60,000 bases of DNA from the NCBI RefSeq assembly GCF_032854445.1, contig NC_088295.1, positions 13,753,385-13,813,384 on the forward strand. The letters run 5' to 3'. This document shows, piece by piece, positions 13,901 through 28,900 of this stretch. The notes under the pieces were generated by a model, which searched no databases, had not been told where the DNA came from, and worked only from the letters and a program-made list of their open reading frames with translations. Origin of the DNA: Liolophura sinensis. Taxonomy: Eukaryota; Mollusca; Polyplacophora; Chitonida; Chitonidae. The position numbers were made by a program, and so were the translations under genes. Positions within the stretch are counted from its first letter, which is position 1, and every line of letters starts with the position of its first letter.

Positions 13901-16900
13901 TTCCTGGATATTTTTTTTGTAGGTAGACATGCTGGATAAACGTGTCACTGAGCTGGCTGGATTCAAAAAGTAAGTTGGCAGGAAGAGCCTTGCACCTGTG
14001 TGACCACTACAGCCAAATTGAAAGATATTGTTTGCCATTATCTGGAAAGTTGTCTTTAATTACGTAATGGGTTCTTTTTACCTTCTCAAGCCTATTCGGT
14101 AATCTTCAAATTATTTGTCACATACATGTAATATCTGATTATGTTTTGATCAGTTTTTCAGCTCAATCATACATGTTCATGTGTATGTTATATATCCATT
14201 TTACTTTAATGTAAATGAGAAGGACTGGATAATGCAGCTTTGTCGTAGTTTGTAGATCAGACTACATCAGGGACAATATTGTTGTGTTGTAGGCACTTCA
14301 CTATCTGTGGTCAAACTTACAGTCGCAAAGTTGACATAGACTGTTTGAACACACTGGCAAGTCTTGGGGCATCTGTCCATAAGGTAAGTAATGTGATACT
14401 TTCTAACACTAACATCTGCTTCAAGGATTCATTCAGTACAATATTTATTCACCAACACAGGAAGCATGCATATTTACAGACAATATAAATATAAATTGTC
14501 AGTGGAAATAAGGCTCAATTGAGCCTGTTATATCCCTAAGCAAATATAAAGACTAAGCCATGATAATATCATAAATAGGCCAATAAATAATTCTCTTATG
14601 GGTTAAAGGGATTCTTCCAAGTTTTGGAAAATTTTTCAAGTTAAACAACAACAACACAGTCACATGGCAATTTTACTTGACAGAAATCTGCCAAGTAATC
14701 CAGACGCTTGACCAGATTGACATGTAGAGTCCAGTACACACGACCCCCATTGCTTTGAAGGTAGCTTTCTGATTGGCTGTTGGCAACTTTTTGTGTACCA
14801 GTCAGCTGTTAATGGATGAAGGCTTTGGGGAATCCCTCACTGTTGGCGCCATACAACATACAGCTGTCAGTATCATCCCTATCAGATTCATCCACCCGTG
14901 ACCCAACATCTGTCATAAACACTAAAATAAATTTGTCATGCATTAACAAAATAAGACAGGCAGAATTTAATTTCCTTCAAACCACATGCACGGATTGTTT
15001 GGAGGTATGTTTGGATGACATTGTACTGCACATATTGGCCAATGGCCAGGATAGGCAAAAATTTCTCATTTTCAAAGTTATTCCCTACCTGAAGAAAGAA
15101 CTGTCTCAGGTTTATTTTGTGGTGTTGTCAAGGTTATATTGCTGGTCATGTTTAGGTGGGCCTATATATTCAGCATCTGTGTCAAACCAAGAAGGGATTT
15201 CCTCACTGTGAAAACAAGACTCTCTCTCCTTGCAGAGGTGGTATTATAGCACAGCAATACTTCTGTCAGGAGAATTCTGAGGCAATTGCGCTCACCCTGG
15301 TAGTCTAAAATTTTGAATGTAGCGCCACTGCCTGGAGAATACCTCAGCCAGTGAAACATGCATTGAGCTATGGAGGTAGTCAATACTAGACCTTATGTTG
15401 TCAGATCAAGGGAGGTAACAAGGGTCCCGGTACTGGACTATCTACAAAGGGGGTTAAGCATTCTTGCAAGTTGACTTACATTAGATAACGCTTGAAAATC
15501 GTTTTTGTTAAATAATGAAAAAGAATCATGGCATTTTGGGGATTCATAGCTAAAAAATAAAATAAAACTTGTCAAGGGAAATAAATATAGGTAGTGTTAG
15601 ACGTGAAAATGAAGTCACCTCCCTTAAAAAATTTAACCCATCATCTTAAGTAATCTACGTTTTGTAACTCTGAAGTAAATTAAATGTTTTTGCATTTGTA
15701 CCGTCACATAAATGTGTACAAATTCTGGTTTTCTTCTGGCATACTGTGTTACTCCATTGTGCTGATCGTAATGCTGCATTTAAATGAACTTAATTTACAA
15801 ATTTATTTTGTAAAAGTTTTTCTGATAGAGGAAGTTACATTTTACCAGGCTCTTACACAGATTTCTTGCAAAAAGGTCTGATTTTTTAAAAAAAACAAAA
15901 ACAAAAGCACTTCTAGCAGCTACACCAAGGCAGATAAAACAAATTACAGATGGAGACCTACAAGAGTCATGGATACTGCTCCCATTCAATCAGCTGATGA
16001 TCACAAAAGATTAAGTCAAAGCCACTAAGAAAGTATGGCTAAAATTTGATGAGTAGGTAAGTGACTGGCTAAAAAAAATACCCACAGGAAGCCCTGTCTG
16101 TGAACTTTGATATGAATGGAAGTCGACTATCACAACACAGTGAAGCAAAGGCCCCTGAGGGGCTGCCTTAGCTGTGAAAAATGTATATGTTTGTCTTGGA
16201 AGAAGAAAGACATTTTAGACAATCTTGCCCAGACATAAAAGATTCTCCCACCAGCTTTCCAATAGCCTCAAATGTCTAAAAATAAAAAGACAAGTTTTAG
16301 AAGTGTTCATAACGATAAGATAGCTGTTACATCAGTGGTCATGATGATCACACACACACGGAACAGTTTGATGTTTCAAGGGGAATAACTCTCATATACC
16401 TATTGTTGATGATACATTTATTACCAACTACAAAGTTCAGGTTTGCTTTGTATTTCTGTACAATCTGTTACAACAACAGGGAAAGCGATGTTGAACAAAA
16501 ATGTTAGGGGTGGTATCTCAGGGGTTTGCACATGTGTAGAGCAACATGGCCTGAGGGCTATCTTCCACGATTGATTCAGTGTCAGGGCTTTATATTCTAC
16601 TTCTGGCGCAGTCAGTGTTGAACACAAGTAGTCAAAATCCCCCAAAATAGCAAGGGTTCAGGGAAATTTGACGACAAGTGACGGAGAGGCAAGCATTTTT
16701 CTTCAACACCAAAGCACTTGATGTATTTAAAACAAAAGATGAAAGTAAGCTCTTTCGTACCTCATAAGGTACACAGTGGTGGACCATATTTATTTCTGCA
16801 GCATCTTTGATAAAAGACAGATTAAAAGAAAAAGCATATGACAACTGATGCCAATAAACCATGACAGTATTCTGACCTTTACTCTCTGACAGCAATTTTT

Positions 16901-19900
16901 TATTGACAAAGTTGTGAAGTATCACTCCATTAGTGAAGCTTAATGAACCTGTCTTTGTTGAAGTCGTGTCAGAGATATCAGTAACTTCATTTACCATCTC
17001 CTTGTTTAACTTCAGAGGAAACAGCCTAACTGAGTAGTTTATCGTGGTTGTGTGGTGGTGGTGGTGGTGGTGTTGTACTGTGCTCTCATAGTGTCATTCT
17101 ATTCTGTCAGTTTCTGTCAACTGGTACCTTTCCCAACTATCATTCTCTGCTTGTTAAATCACATGTGCTTTGTCATTCCCAACCTGTTATACCATGTACA
17201 AGTTACACTGTCAAAGTACGAAAAACACAGTGAATTGCTTTCAAATTATAATTGCTACAGCGCATTTCTTAATTGTTTAATCGCTGATTTCTCAGATATA
17301 ATGTATTATATTAAGTTGAGCTTAATTTGGGCAGATTTATTTTATACCGCCATGAGTTTTGGGGAATATAAAGACCCATATATACATATTAAAAATTGTA
17401 AATACCAAATTCCTGACTTACTGTATTGTGTATTAAAATCAGTGTTAAAAAAAAATGTTAGGGGTGGTATCTCAGAAAGTGCTGCATTAACTGACCTCCA
17501 GCTTTGCAACATGTAGAGCACAATAACATGAAGTGCATATCTATCATTGATATGGTGTGTGCATATTAAGTACCGTAAATTACCAAATTCCTGACTTTGT
17601 GTATTAAAATTTAAGTTGAACAAAATGTTAGGGGTGGTATCTCAAAAGTATAGCATGTATTGATTTGAAGTTTAACATGTACTTAAAGCATAATGACACA
17701 AGAGGTATGTTCCATGACTAATGCTCTGAGTGAATATTAATACCGTAAAATACCAAACTCACGATGTATTGAGCTGGAGTCTTTGTATTTGTGTGTCTCC
17801 TACAGACGAGCTCTTTGGTTGCCTTGCTACCGAATATAAGTAGAAAAGTTTGAGGCCTAAATGTAAATGTAGCTATGTTAATTTTCTGTTGTACACAATG
17901 AAGAAGAGGAGGAGGCAACTTCCACTTTATCTCTTCATTTATCTGTCCATATGCAAAACGTCAGGCTTCCAGGGATAGATGTCGCTGCTAAAGACAAAAA
18001 CATAAAAAAGTTTATGTGGATCAGCATTGTGTAACATCTCCATGTGTAACACACAACATTATCACATTGGAATGGTGATGTTGACATTGCTAAAGAACCG
18101 CAAAAAAACAAGAAGCCTAGAAGGCCATTACTGCCATGTGAAGAAATTTGACCATAAAGTATAAAATGTGTTTGGTATAACCTGGCTGGGTAGAAAAATA
18201 TCATGAAAAGAGGTGATTACTTAATTTCTTTTTTCATCCAAATACAGGATCCACCACAAATAATTAGGTGATCTGAAATATCAGAAAGAATATTCCTAGC
18301 CATCCTGTCGAATACAATCCAGTACCAAATACTATTCCTCTGATTGTCTGTGAGAGTACATTGTAAGCCAGTCTTCATTTATTTGTTGTAATTTTCCTGT
18401 GCAAAGTATAGCAGATGCTTAAGTGATTCCCTGAGGGTCAGCACCAGAAGTGAACAGTTCAAGGAAGGGATAGAGTATTTTTACTACACTAACAGTATCT
18501 TGAAATAACACCTCCATATATTCAGAGGAGCGGATATATTAAAATATCATTTGCGTACCTTTAAATGCATCAAATGTACCCTGGTCTATTCAGTTTTAGG
18601 GTAAATGTTATGACTAGCATCTGAAAAAGGTACCTCTTCAATTGATTTTAAAATAATGCATACATGTTGTACTGTATTTGCATTGTAAAGCACAATGACA
18701 CCAGATAAATATTTCGTGGTTGATGTTCTCTGTGCTTTTGAAATAGATATATCATGCGTTACAAAAGGCATGTGTGTATGAATCATTATGTATTTTGTGC
18801 ATAGCACTGTTTGACAGTGTAGTCTGCTCGCTTGTCTCAAGTCGTTCAATTTACCCACTTATAATTACAGCATCATGCTAATTTATGTAATAGTGTTAAA
18901 TGTAGAAAGTATAACTTTAGAGCAGCTTGGAAAGGAGAATTGTGGGGAGGTTCCTCTTGCAGATAGGTAAATCAAGCCATAACTAATCAAAAAACATGTA
19001 CACCTGTCGTAATGTTCTGTATTTTCTTCTTTCGTGAACTGTTAATTAGTTGGAGCAATAGAACACCAGTTCCACCTGTATGTGGGATATAGATGGCCCG
19101 CAACTTTCCACTAGTTTGTCTCTAACCCACTTTCAGTAAGCTTCTAGTAATCCACAGCTGGTTCAGTCGTTAGCTGGCATTAAACTGAAGTCGTTTATTA
19201 ATTCAGTCTTTTGCCAGTTGCAGGTCATTTGTTGAAACTGTTGTATAGCGACCATCCAACTTTGAATGACTTTCTGTAATCCATGTCAATCTGTGAACAT
19301 TGCTAAGTTGTCACAACATGACATATATACTGTATGCTTTCAGAAGTTTCATGAATGGTAAATTACATACATGTGTGAAATGGATTACAGCACTTCTCTG
19401 TTTGTAAAGTCTGACAACTCAAGATAGATTAAGTTAGTATGTTTGTTACCAGGGCTCGAAAATAGCGCTGGTCCGGTGGTCCGAGGCCAGTGGATTTTCT
19501 GTCGGACCAGTTGAGTTGCAATGTACTGGTGCGACGGGCCAGTAGAAAATACAAACACTTTCAGTCTTTGTCTTATTTAGAAATCGGGACATGAATTTTT
19601 TTTTTTTTTTTTTTTTTCATACATTGGCAGTATTAATGTCACTCATACATGGAACGCGGCTTGCTGAAAAACAGCAGTTGTCCTCGTCAGACCCTGGGGG
19701 GTGGGGGGGTGGATCTTTTCCACACTGGTCGCAGTTTGCTAGATGGAAACACCCGAACGGTGTACGAAGAGTTTCAGTCGACATTATGAAAAGGAAGTTT
19801 GAAGTGCGGAAGCAGCGGAAAGGTGATCTGACTGGAAGGCAAGTACATTCGATAAAAAATCAGCCTTTCTAATCATATGTGTATCGTATCACGTACACAT

Positions 19901-22900
19901 GCCCAGTACAAATCATGGATTTGTTTGTCTCCAACAGCGACATTAAATCAACAACAACAACATCAGAATGTGGCGGAACCAAGCCTCCTGAAGAGAAAGC
20001 AAGATTGACTGACAATCAGTTAAGTAGACTAATGTAGCACAAATGTTGTATGTAGTGACTGTGCATATTTTGTGTGAAAATAAAGGCATCCATTAAGTGA
20101 CACTTTGTGACTGACCAGTCACTGTAGGGTTATCCAATTAAACCTGAATGGCCAGCAGCTCACTGCTGTCTGCTGTCATAATTGAAGTATTGTGCTTACT
20201 GCTAATACATTAGCGCTTGTTATGGATTTCTCATTGTTTTAATTGACTTAGTTTGTTTAATTTCTTATCAGTAAAAGTTATGTGTTAGCACCAAAAGTTT
20301 CACTTTAAGGTTTGTACGTGTGCTGCAGCAAGTGGATTTTACATGCCAAAGATGAATCTTGAGCTGAAATACAGTACTTATGAGGTACACTACTTGTACT
20401 TTGTAAGTGCCAAATTAGGAATGGTTTTGTTTCAAGCAAGACCTACACTTGTAACACCCAATGATTCGTTTCCAAAGAAATGAGCTGTTTTATTAAAGTG
20501 CTTGTTATGGCGGTATCAGGCGTGTCCTTTTCATTTTTTCAGGACCAGTAGACCTACGGTCGGACCAGTAAAACTCTGAGAATACTGGCCCTGCTGGCCA
20601 GTTAGACTTTCTGCTTAAATTCTAGTCCTGGTTACGTACATGTAATTGTTGTAGTATGATGGCATGAGATATGTGCCATGTGTATGTGATTGGATCCTTT
20701 AGGTGGTGTGTCTGGTTTGATCCATAAGATAGCTTGTCTGGTTGGATCCATAGGATGGCATGTCTGGTTGGATCCATGGGATAACGTCTGGTTTGATCTA
20801 CTATATATTGTGTCTGGTTGGATCCATGGGATGGCATGTCTGGTTTGATCTATAAGATAGCTTGTCTGGTTGGATCCATGGGATGGCATGTCTGGTTGGA
20901 TCCATGGGATGGCATGTCTGGTTGGATCCATGAGATAGCGTGTCTGGTTGGATCCATGGGATGGTGTGCCTGGTTTGATCCATAAGATAGCCTGTCTGGT
21001 TGGATCTATGGGATGGCATGTCTGATTGGATTCATAAGATAGCGTGTCTGGTTGGATCCATGGGATGGCATGTCTGGTTGGATCCATGAGATAACTTGTC
21101 GGCTTTGATCTACTATATATTGTGTCTGGTTGGATCCATGAGATAGCCTGTCTGGTTGGATTCATGAGATAACGTTTCTGGTTGGATCCATGAGATAGCA
21201 TGTCTGGTTGGATCCATGAGATAACGTGCCTGGTTGGATCTATGAGGTAACATGTCTGGTTGGAACCATGAGGTAACATGTCTGGTTGGATCCATGAGGT
21301 AACGTTTCTTGTTGGATCAGCGAGCTAAAGTTTCTGGTTGGATCCATGAGGTAACGTGTCTGGTTGGATCCATGAGGTAACCTGTCTGGAGGGATCCATG
21401 AGGTAACCTGTCTGGCTGGATCCATGAGGTAACCTGTCTGGCTGGATCCATGAGGTAACCTATCTGGCTGGATCCATGAGGTGACCTGTCTAGCTGGATT
21501 CATGAGGTAACCTGTCTGGCTGGGTCCATGAGGTAACCTGTCTGGCTGGATCTATACACAGAAATAATAATGTGTTAGAAGTGCACTTGTATGAAGAGCT
21601 GGTGTAATGTCAGAGAACACCCAGGCAACACAGGGAGAGTTAGGGCAATAGGAGCACAATTGATCAGGGAGGGACTGTGTAGTCTGTATTCTGGCTGAGA
21701 CTGTGAATAATCATGTGATAATTGCATTACTTGTAATTACCAGAGGGCAGTATCGCTGAAAAGCCTTCCTAATGTTGGATTACGTCCCAAGGGGGCATCA
21801 CAAATAGGGAGTACTGTAAAGAATAGGCAGAGACCCTCAGGGTAGTTTGCTGTTGATTGCTGCATATATACATGTAGGACAAACCTACATAGAGATATAG
21901 CAGTACAGAGAAGATGAACCCAAAATTAGCAGAAACAGGCTGAGGCTAGCCTGCTAGGTATGATATTTGCATAATTGTAATAATTGTAATGGAAATGTAT
22001 GATAACAATGTAAGTTAATCTCTGTGCACCCCGGTTTGAGATCTTCCTAGGGACGGCGAGGTGGGATTATCACTCAGAAAGAACTAAGAAGTGCTGATGA
22101 ATATACATTTATTCATTTCTAATCTCTTGCTATGAAAGTTGTCCTACACTTGTCATCTATCTGACATAAGTACCCTAATTGCACAGCTTTTTCACATCAA
22201 CTTTCAGTGCCATTTGTGGACATTTTTATTCTAATTTTGGAGACAAAACTATATTGGTTGCATTGACCAGTTTCAGGGCTTCCCAAAATTATAATTTTGT
22301 TGGCCAACACAGAATAATGCCTTCAGAATACGCTTGAATAAACACCTTGCAAACATGGGAAATTATTGAAGAATTACAGTACTGCACATTTCCAGCCATA
22401 GTTAAGTATGATTGCTGTGGAAAAGTATGTACATACAGAATGATAATTAAAAAGTTGTTTGTTGCGGGTAACTCAACCGACACGCTATTAAAATTGGGCA
22501 CACCCAGACTTTTTTTTCAGGTATTCTAAGAATTGTTTTTTTTTCTGTTTTGTCCTGTGTGTGGGTTGAACACAACATTATTGAACGCCATCCACCCAAA
22601 TTAAGCTCAGCATTACAGGTTTGCTCTTGTAAAGCCAGGGACACACTCAGCAGATTTTTTCTTGTTTGAATGGCTAACTCAATCACCCGTGAAATACACT
22701 GACAGTATTCGCAGCATAGTTACTGTGCTAGGCGGATTTTTCTGTTGATCGTGCTCATTAGGTTATATCGTGAAATATAGTAAACCATGTGACACAAACA
22801 AAATTTCACTGTTCAGCACAATTCCGTGTTGTTTGATTGGTCAGCTTGATCGCTGAAGTTCGCTGCAGCGGGCACACTATGCAGACTGAGTGAAACCGCC

Positions 22901-25900
22901 AGCATATTTCATTGCTAGTATCTGACATGTTTGAATTTCATAGCAGGCACGCCTGCGAAATATGGCGTTGCCGGTGTGGATTTTTAGACATTAACAAAAT
23001 ATGCATGTTCATGCGAAAAAATCTGTGTAGTGTGTCCGCGGCTTAAGAGAATCCATTTTCACCTAGTTCGTTTCAAACAACTTTGCCCAGCTCTTGGTAT
23101 AGCCTTTGAAGCTCCAACTAAGTTTGTGGGATCTGTCAATGACAGACCTGATCAGACTACCTGTTGTTTTGGTAATTGTTTTGAATTCTTCCCACGATAA
23201 ATAGATTAAGTGTTTTGAACATAATTAAAGCCAACCTACCGTACATGACTTTATGATGGCTGTACTGGAATGGTTTAGTAACAAGGTCAAACTCCCAATT
23301 AAAATATACAGACATGAAAGACTCTTTACTGGGCACATGACAATACGTCAAATTGTGAACTGTCGTCTGCTAGTCTAGATTTTGCAGGAGATTTCACAGC
23401 TGTGTGGACTCATTTCTTGCAGACACAATGTTCAAGTGATGCACAATGAGATTATGATCGCCAGTGTAGAGTAGGATGTCAAATACACATTTTAACTGAA
23501 AAGCATTTTGAGTAAAAAGCTATAATGGACAAATTTAAGGCACAGAAAATTTTAAGTATAAATGATCTGAATCTAATTATAAATTAAAAGCAACACTGTT
23601 ACACATGCTTTAGCTTCGCTGCAGCTAAAATAACTGGCCCTGTCATTATGAGGTAACCTCATCTCTGTTGATCCTTTCCCAAATTTTGTGAAGAGAAATA
23701 TTCCAGTCAGTGAGGAGTCCCTTCAGATGAAAATATATTCACTGGGTTTTGTCAAGATAAAAGCCACTTTCAGTGGCGTTGTTCCCACCCAGTTACAACA
23801 TGCATGTGTCTCCGGCTGTACGGGGGAAGGTCTGCCTGCAACCTGCGGATGATCATGGGTTTCCCACCATAATGCTAGTTGCTGTTATGTAAGTGAAATG
23901 TACTTGAGTACAGCATAAAACATCAGTCAAATAAATAAAAGGCGTAACGTGCATGTAGCACACAGCCCTGTAATGGGATATAGAATGATACTCATATAGA
24001 TTTCTCATCTTTCTCACATGAACAAATATGAACTTTTTCACTGTTTGAAATGCACCAAAACTGAAGTCTTTCAGTTCAAGTTTACTGATGTACTGACGGC
24101 AGTCGGCTGTCACAACAATGCATGAATGAGGTTTGAACATGTGGTAGTTTCGGAGTATGTTTACTGTGTATAACTGAGGGTTCCCGAAATGAAATGGCAG
24201 GAAAATATAACTCTTTTGAATGGGAGGACAGTTTTGATTGTCATGATACAAACATGTACTTGTGTCTTCAAACACTTCGCCCTGTATATATGCAAGAGCT
24301 CGACGGCAGATACTTTTCAGTCAGATTTGTATTGCTCAAAACATGATAGGGACATGCTTTAAGACAGATTTCTAATTTACAGGGTTGTAACAACTGTCGC
24401 TTGATACTATCTTCATTTTAGGATAAGAAAATAAAGGTGTGACTTATCGGGAAGTCTTCAAGCCTCGACCTCTGTTACTGACTCACCCCATGTGGTGAAG
24501 ATAAGCAGTTTGTCAAAGTCTTCCAGTGACCAGTTAGTGGTTCACAAGACAAAAACACTGGGTAACTTTCACCCTTCTTTGTATTGTCCTCATACAAACT
24601 GGTTCAATAAATTTTGCACAAGTAGTGTTAAATTACTGCATTCCAAGAGGTAAATGTATACTATGAATTTTAATAGACAGGGATGGGAATTTTCAGATGA
24701 GTATCACTTCAGTATTGGTTGTCATCATGTAAGTGAAATCTTCTTGAGAATTGCGTTAAATATCAGTCAAAGAAATAGATTCTAATTGCATGTCAATGTT
24801 TACCTTCTCCAGGTCTCCACCATCCTGGCAGCACCCTGTCTGCCCATCCATCATCCTAGTTTTCCTGACTATTTTTTTATTTAAACAGTTCATATTGTAT
24901 TAAACTTGGTACATGACTTGACCATAATAAGTTCGATGTTTGGATCCTTACATCTGATTTGAACAAAATTATGCTTTTCTGGACCTTTTCCTTCAGGTAT
25001 TTGAAATGCTTTGACTGCTTTTCAAATTTCAGCCCTAATAGATTTATTATTCAAGTTGCATATGTAATGTTTTGTTACAATTTACATACATAACCTAAAA
25101 GATAGATTTTGTCTGAACTTGTATGTATCTGTATCAGTTAACAAGTATATCACCCTTAATCATGAGAAAAAGGTAATATTTCTATAGGTAATGGTCTGCA
25201 ATATATGGTGTAAAGTTTAATCTCTCAGAGAAGAATGAGACATTGCAATGAGACTGATATACATTGATATGTTTTTGATACATGTAGGATGAGAAATTGG
25301 TCCCTATGTATGCTAAGGCTTGAGTAAGACTTCTGTCAATAAACAGTAATATGTCTAACAATGTAAAAGCCTGTGGGAAAACTTTGGCGGACTGGCCTGA
25401 GTTTGAGCCCTGGATGTTAATGATTAAATGGAATAATAGAGGTGGACCAAATAGAAGTAAGATAATCCCCAATATAACACAACCTCAGTTATAATGCATA
25501 GTGTTGTGTGTTGATGATAAGCCATGACCAAGGTAAGCTATAATACGATAAGTTACAGATATCTCTGTATATAGTATTTATATTGTTAATAGTGATAGCT
25601 GACCAAGAAGCAGTTCAGTGTTGACAGTTGTCAACAATGCAGTTCAATGTTGACACTTGACCGTGAAGCAGTTCAGTGTAAGAGACAGTAGACCATGAAG
25701 CAGTTCGGTGTTGACAGTTGACCATTGTTGGCACTTGACTATGAAGCAGTTCAGTGTTGACAGTTGACCACGAAGCAGTTCGGTGTTGACAGTTGACCAT
25801 GAAACCGTTCAGTGTTGACAGTTGACCATGAAGCAGTTCAGTGTTGACAGTTGACCAGTGTTGACAGTTGACCATTGTTGACACTTGACCATTGTTGACA

Positions 25901-28900
25901 CTTGACCATGAACCAGTTCAGTTTTGAGTGTTGACAGTTGACCATGAACCAGTTCAGTGTTGACAGTTGACAATGACCCAGTTCAATGTTGAGAGTTGCT
26001 AATGAAGCAGTTAAACCTTGAGAGTTGCCCACGATTCAGTTAAGTGTTGGTATGGCACCACAGGTACATGATTAGGCACTGATCAATCACTGTTATAGGC
26101 TGTCAGCTGTTCTGACACATCCAGACATTCTGACATTACTTTTCTGACATTGCTTCACGTCATGTGGTAGTGTCAAGCCAATGCTGATGTACATATACTT
26201 TGCTCCCAAAACCATTAGGACAAATGTCCAGTCTGGTTATAGTGATCCCAATACGGCACTTAACCTGCTGTATGGACAGATCCCCCACACTAAAGCATTT
26301 AGAGCATATGAGGAACACAAACCCACATCTCCATTGTCTCACAGCCAGAAGTGTAAATTATTCTGTGATTGTCAGAATTCCGCCAAACTTGTCTTGGAGG
26401 ATGGCATGAATTTGGTCAGCAGTTGAACGACTCACTCCCAGCGTGGACTCGACATGTTGCTTTTTGTCCAGCTCTAGCATAATGTTACCAGTGATTCGCT
26501 GATTTTTTATGACCTGATCAACGTTTTCAGGTAACTGGTGTTTTCTGGCCCATGTCACCATGTATGAGATTGGGTAATGCAGTACTCCCCTAGGCCAGCC
26601 AATAGCTTCGTAATACCAGCAATCAAAGGCTGAAAGATAGAAATGGTGAAGTTAAAGCTAAAGAGTGGTACATTGCTTTATTAGTATGACGTTCTGATTA
26701 AGCTTGAGGTTCAAAGGGTTTTGGGAAGAGAAATAATCCTTTGGTACTTAATGCAGGAAATGAATTAGTCATGACAACACAAGTGCTTTCCTACGTACTT
26801 TTAAAATATCAGTCTTACTTCTTATACTATACTGCTGCCTACGATTCATAACTTACATCCATCATCGAAATCGAAGCTAGTGTTCCATCCACAGCGCTTA
26901 CAGCTGAAGACCACCACACCATAAGCGTCGCCGTTTGTGCGTACCCCACTTTGTTCCTCCATTCTCTCAATCGCTCGACTGCCACATTTTATACACATGC
27001 TCATTCCCCCATTCCAAAATGCTACGCGACTCTCATATGATTGGTCCCCTTGTGAGAGTTGTTCCTTCCATTCAACCATTTGTGGGTCTGACAGATAAAA
27101 AAAAAACATTTGATCAGAAGTACATTTTCATGTGATTTTCTTTGGTCTCTTCTATATAAATGACTTTTACTCTGAATGGCCTCAAATTTCATTGGTAACA
27201 AATTGCACCTTTTTGCCAGATTCTGAGAGATATATTGATGTTAGAAAGGATTATCAGGTTCGTTTGAAAGCTACCAGTAAGATAATTTCTTCCTGAAAAA
27301 ATGTAAGTTCCAGCATCAAATGTAGCAATTTTTGACATTTATGTATCCTTAAAAAATTCACTTGTTTAGATGATAGTTTAAGCCATTTTAGTATCATATA
27401 TCGTGGATTTTGTGTACCAGATGTAACTGCGGGGCTGTTAATAAATTAAAAAGTCGCATTCCTTATTTGTCATTGTTATGCGTTGCTATTGCATCGTTAC
27501 ACAATAAGTAAATGCACCCAGGCATATATATATGTGATGTAAAATGACAGGGTCCAAAGTGTAATCATGATAAAGTTAGATGACAACAAGTTATGTTTTG
27601 TTAATCTGAATAGTTTTGTGGATAACAGTTTTGGCCTGTTGCCTTCCTCTCTGGGCCTTATATATGCATGTATGCATGAGGACACTCTGCAATGCATTTG
27701 TGCAGTGCGTATTCAATCATATGACAAGGTAATAGAACGCATGACATTGTCATCATTATATGGAGCAAGTGTTAGCCTCTGGTCTACACCTGATATAATG
27801 TTGTCACGCTACAGCACACATCTATTCGCTAGGGAATGACGTGTATAGCCAAGCAAATCTGATAACTGTTAACAGTTGTGTAGAGAAAACTGGTTAGGGT
27901 TATGCCCTGGATGCTGCATTTGTGAAAATTCATAAATGATTATCTTAAAGGAAAGTTTCAAGGTGGAATAACAGGTACAAGGAAGGTGAAATTAGGTTTG
28001 TGGTAGGATGAGGGTGTAGCTATATTTAAATGAGGGTGAAAGTGGAGATCACAAGTGCAAAAATGAGGATCATCCTAATATTGGATTAGTGAGAGTTGCA
28101 ATAAGGTGGGAATCATTGTAAGATGAAATTAGGATCTAGATACAATGAAATGTTTGGAGAGATCATGGAAGGATAAAGAGAGGAGCTTAGTAAGATAACA
28201 TGAGGATTTTGGTAAGATGTTTAGTTGATAATTGAAGAATGAAGGATGATAATGGTGTGAAATGAGAACTACCTGGTAGGAGTGAAAAATTAATTGCTTT
28301 AAACCTCAGTGTAGATTACAGGTGAATATACTGTGGAAACAGGAGTAGGAACTATGATGAGGCAGAGTTGGGTGAATGTCTTCCAAGCTATTGAAGTATG
28401 AGATTTGCAGATGAGAAGACTGATAAAATCTTTCTTGTTATCTTTCAATATCAAAGATGTAATCGTTGAGTGAACTAAAATATGGGTAGGTATAGCTATT
28501 TTTGGTCATAAGTGATGATAAATCATGTGTATTAGGCTGATCTAGTGTGATTTGGCAGACGTGAGAATCGGGTGTTGCTCATGTCTCAGTGTATATAGTA
28601 AGAGGCAGAATATATCATAATTTATAGGACAAATTTTTGTCATGCACCTGTAGGTGATAAGACGGTTGTCACTGATTGTTAATGGAAGAACTGTGTTCCC
28701 GTGCACATGTAATAATATGTATGGCATGTCCACATGCATAGCATTTGAAGGTTGGGCAGGTGTTTGATGAGAAAACTTCCTGCAATTCTGATATCGCTCA
28801 ATATTTTCAGTGATATCAAGAAATCAAATATTTCGTTAAGCGAAGACGGTATACGGTTACACGAAATGCTATGAAAACTTTTTGTATGTGTTTACTACAA

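Noticed and set aside
16632-16997. 121-codon minus-strand frame beginning [13 protein letters not shown]
   Set aside because: The start vaguely resembles hAT transposase words, but the rest shows no family motif and no element ends were found around it.
17052-17516. 154-codon plus-strand frame
   Set aside because: Starts in a GGT repeat and ends in a dispersed repeat; composition is not protein-like.
20622-21503. Minus-strand frames up to 215 codons (DPTRHAI repeats)
   Set aside because: They arise from the 26-bp minisatellite. No start context, splice site or non-repeat protein sequence supports them.
23853-24275. 140-codon minus-strand frame
   Set aside because: Its end lies in a SINE tail, and no family motif or splice pattern was found.
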